A stretch of DNA of 64,000 nt from DATEKX01 sp963726785 (lineage in GTDB: Bacteria > Acidobacteriota > Blastocatellia > UBA7656): positions 682,001 to 746,000 of the forward strand of contig CAVSDJ010000007.1 of assembly GCA_963726785.1 (NCBI GenBank), read 5' to 3'. A program made the position numbers and the translations under genes. Numbering within the stretch: position 1 is the stretch's first letter; every line of letters begins with the position of its first letter. This document shows, one piece after another, positions 63,425 to 64,000 of this stretch. The notes beneath the pieces were generated by a model that worked only from the letters and a program-made list of their open reading frames with translations, did no database searches and was not told the DNA's origin.

Positions 63425-63844
63425 ATGAAGAGAAGGAAACTGACGGCGAGGCGCAAATCCGAACTATGCTTGATGTGCGGAAAGTGCTGCATGTCCATGA
63501 CGTTTTTCGGCGGCGAAGTAGACGACGAAGCGCGCGACGAGATTCAATGGATGGAGCTTCACGGGTTCAAGATTGATTACGTCGAAACCGACGGGCAAAC
63601 CGAGTATTACTTTTCCATCCCTCAACGCTGCAATGCGCTTCAGGAGATCAAGGCTGCCGACGGCGCTACAAATTTTATTTGCGGTGTGTACGAGACTCGC
63701 CCGCAGATGTGCCGCGATTACGACGGCAGCGTAGACGGCCCGCTCGGCGTTAAGGATTGTTTCTGGCGTCTTGAAAAAGAAGGCAAGCCTTTGCCTCTGA
63801 CAACTCAACCGGCGAGTCTGGTAAAGATCAGCCCGGCACGTTAA
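63425..63844 (+). CDS. YkgJ-family zinc/iron-chelating cysteine-cluster protein
   Basis: A protein of 139 residues. It has CLMCGKCC (C15, C18, C21, C22) and the downstream ICGVYETRPQMCRDY, the signature of the YkgJ (UPF0153) family, thought to bind Zn or an Fe-S cluster. Its biochemical role is unknown; some members are linked to flagellin lysine methylation, for which there is no context here. The ATG at 63425 is preceded by AAAGGCGATGTG; a GTG start one codon earlier is equivalent. Confidence 0.85.
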   Translation: MKRRKLTARRKSELCLMCGKCCMSMTFFGGEVDDEARDEIQWMELHGFKIDYVETDGQTEYYFSIPQRCNALQEIKAADGATNFICGVYETRPQMCRDYDGSVDGPLGVKDCFWRLEKEGKPLPLTTQPASLVKISPAR

Positions 63845-63870
63845 AACCGACTACAAAACAGGGAAAGAAC

Positions 63871-64000
63871 TTGAAAGACAATCTTCGCGGAATCAAAGCC
63901 ATCTTCTTTGACGCAGGCGGAACGTTGATTCACCTCGATTCATCTCACATCTGCGGCTTGATAAACGATGAGTTGGAAGCAATGCCATCGCCCGATAGTT
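63871..64000 (+). CDS. HAD-superfamily hydrolase, N-terminal part (runs off the window)
   Basis: The first 43 codons are present, from a TTG at 63871 preceded by AGGGAAAGAAC. The peptide IKAIFFDAGGTLIHLD contains HAD motif I (DxxGT variant D-A-G-G-T). It lies 26 bp after the YkgJ gene and is probably co-transcribed. The substrate cannot be inferred. Confidence 0.75.
   Translation, partial: MKDNLRGIKAIFFDAGGTLIHLDSSHICGLINDELEAMPSPDS

Overview
This window is bacterial chromosome with moderate GC, dense coding and no phage, plasmid or CRISPR content that I can see. Three traits suggest Acidobacteriota, perhaps the Blastocatellia: a roughly 1,100-residue TonB-receptor-like protein with an N-terminal carboxypeptidase-regulatory-like domain, many secreted Tat or Sec metabolic enzymes, and a large exopolysaccharide (EPS) operon. 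That placement is inference from gene content; there is no rRNA here to confirm it.

Layout. Positions 1-4000 are alpha-glucan/trehalose metabolism: a partial debranching-type enzyme, a treZ broken by one frameshift, and divergent malQ. Positions 4000-8600 hold a dTDP-rhamnose reductase, a Crp/Fnr regulator, and a gene-poor stretch with two tandem paralogous HTH regulators separated by strongly structured intergenic DNA, then a small Cys-rich secreted protein. Positions 8700-15100 are housekeeping: glnE, a heptosyltransferase/sugar-nucleotide transferase pair, and a thiolase. Positions 15230-18238 encode a DUF4062-STAND-TPR protein, a plausible conflict or signalling sensor. Positions 18250-31600 are mostly secreted or outer-membrane catabolism: DDAH, a ceramidase-like protein, a TonB-dependent receptor, a TPR protein with a sulfite-oxidase-like enzyme, a Tat amidohydrolase, a frameshifted CocE/NonD hydrolase and a small secreted protein.

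Positions 32834-52340 form one minus-strand EPS operon, read from right to left: TPR membrane protein, an O-antigen-ligase/Wza in-frame fusion, a Wzc-type kinase, a MurJ-like flippase, three GT4 glycosyltransferases around a Wzy-like polymerase, AsnB-type amidotransferase, methyltransferase, a fourth GT4, a WecA-like initiating transferase with a C-terminal extension, and UDP-glucose dehydrogenase. Most neighbours overlap or sit within 40 bp. Together they could activate a sugar (Ugd), load it on undecaprenyl phosphate (WecA-like), extend and decorate it (GT4s, AsnB, methyltransferase), flip and polymerise it (MurJ-like, Wzy) and export it under kinase control (Wzc, Wza). A composite palindromic repeat lies just beyond the 3' end. 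About 500 bp upstream of the 5' end is a perfect 16-bp tandem repeat that looks like an operator.

Positions 53085-64000 hold an alkylsulfatase-like metallo-beta-lactamase protein, a CxxS thioredoxin-fold protein, and a two-gene patatin/SLOG-like unit (56697-58434). They are followed by pyruvate phosphate dikinase, a pentapeptide-repeat protein with a two-helix channel-like C-terminus lacking a K+ selectivity filter, a YkgJ-type zinc/iron-cluster protein and the start of a HAD hydrolase. The best candidates for undescribed systems are the patatin/SLOG pair, the DUF4062-STAND protein, the paired HTH regulators with their RNA/DNA structures, and the ligase-Wza fusion with an apparent internal start.
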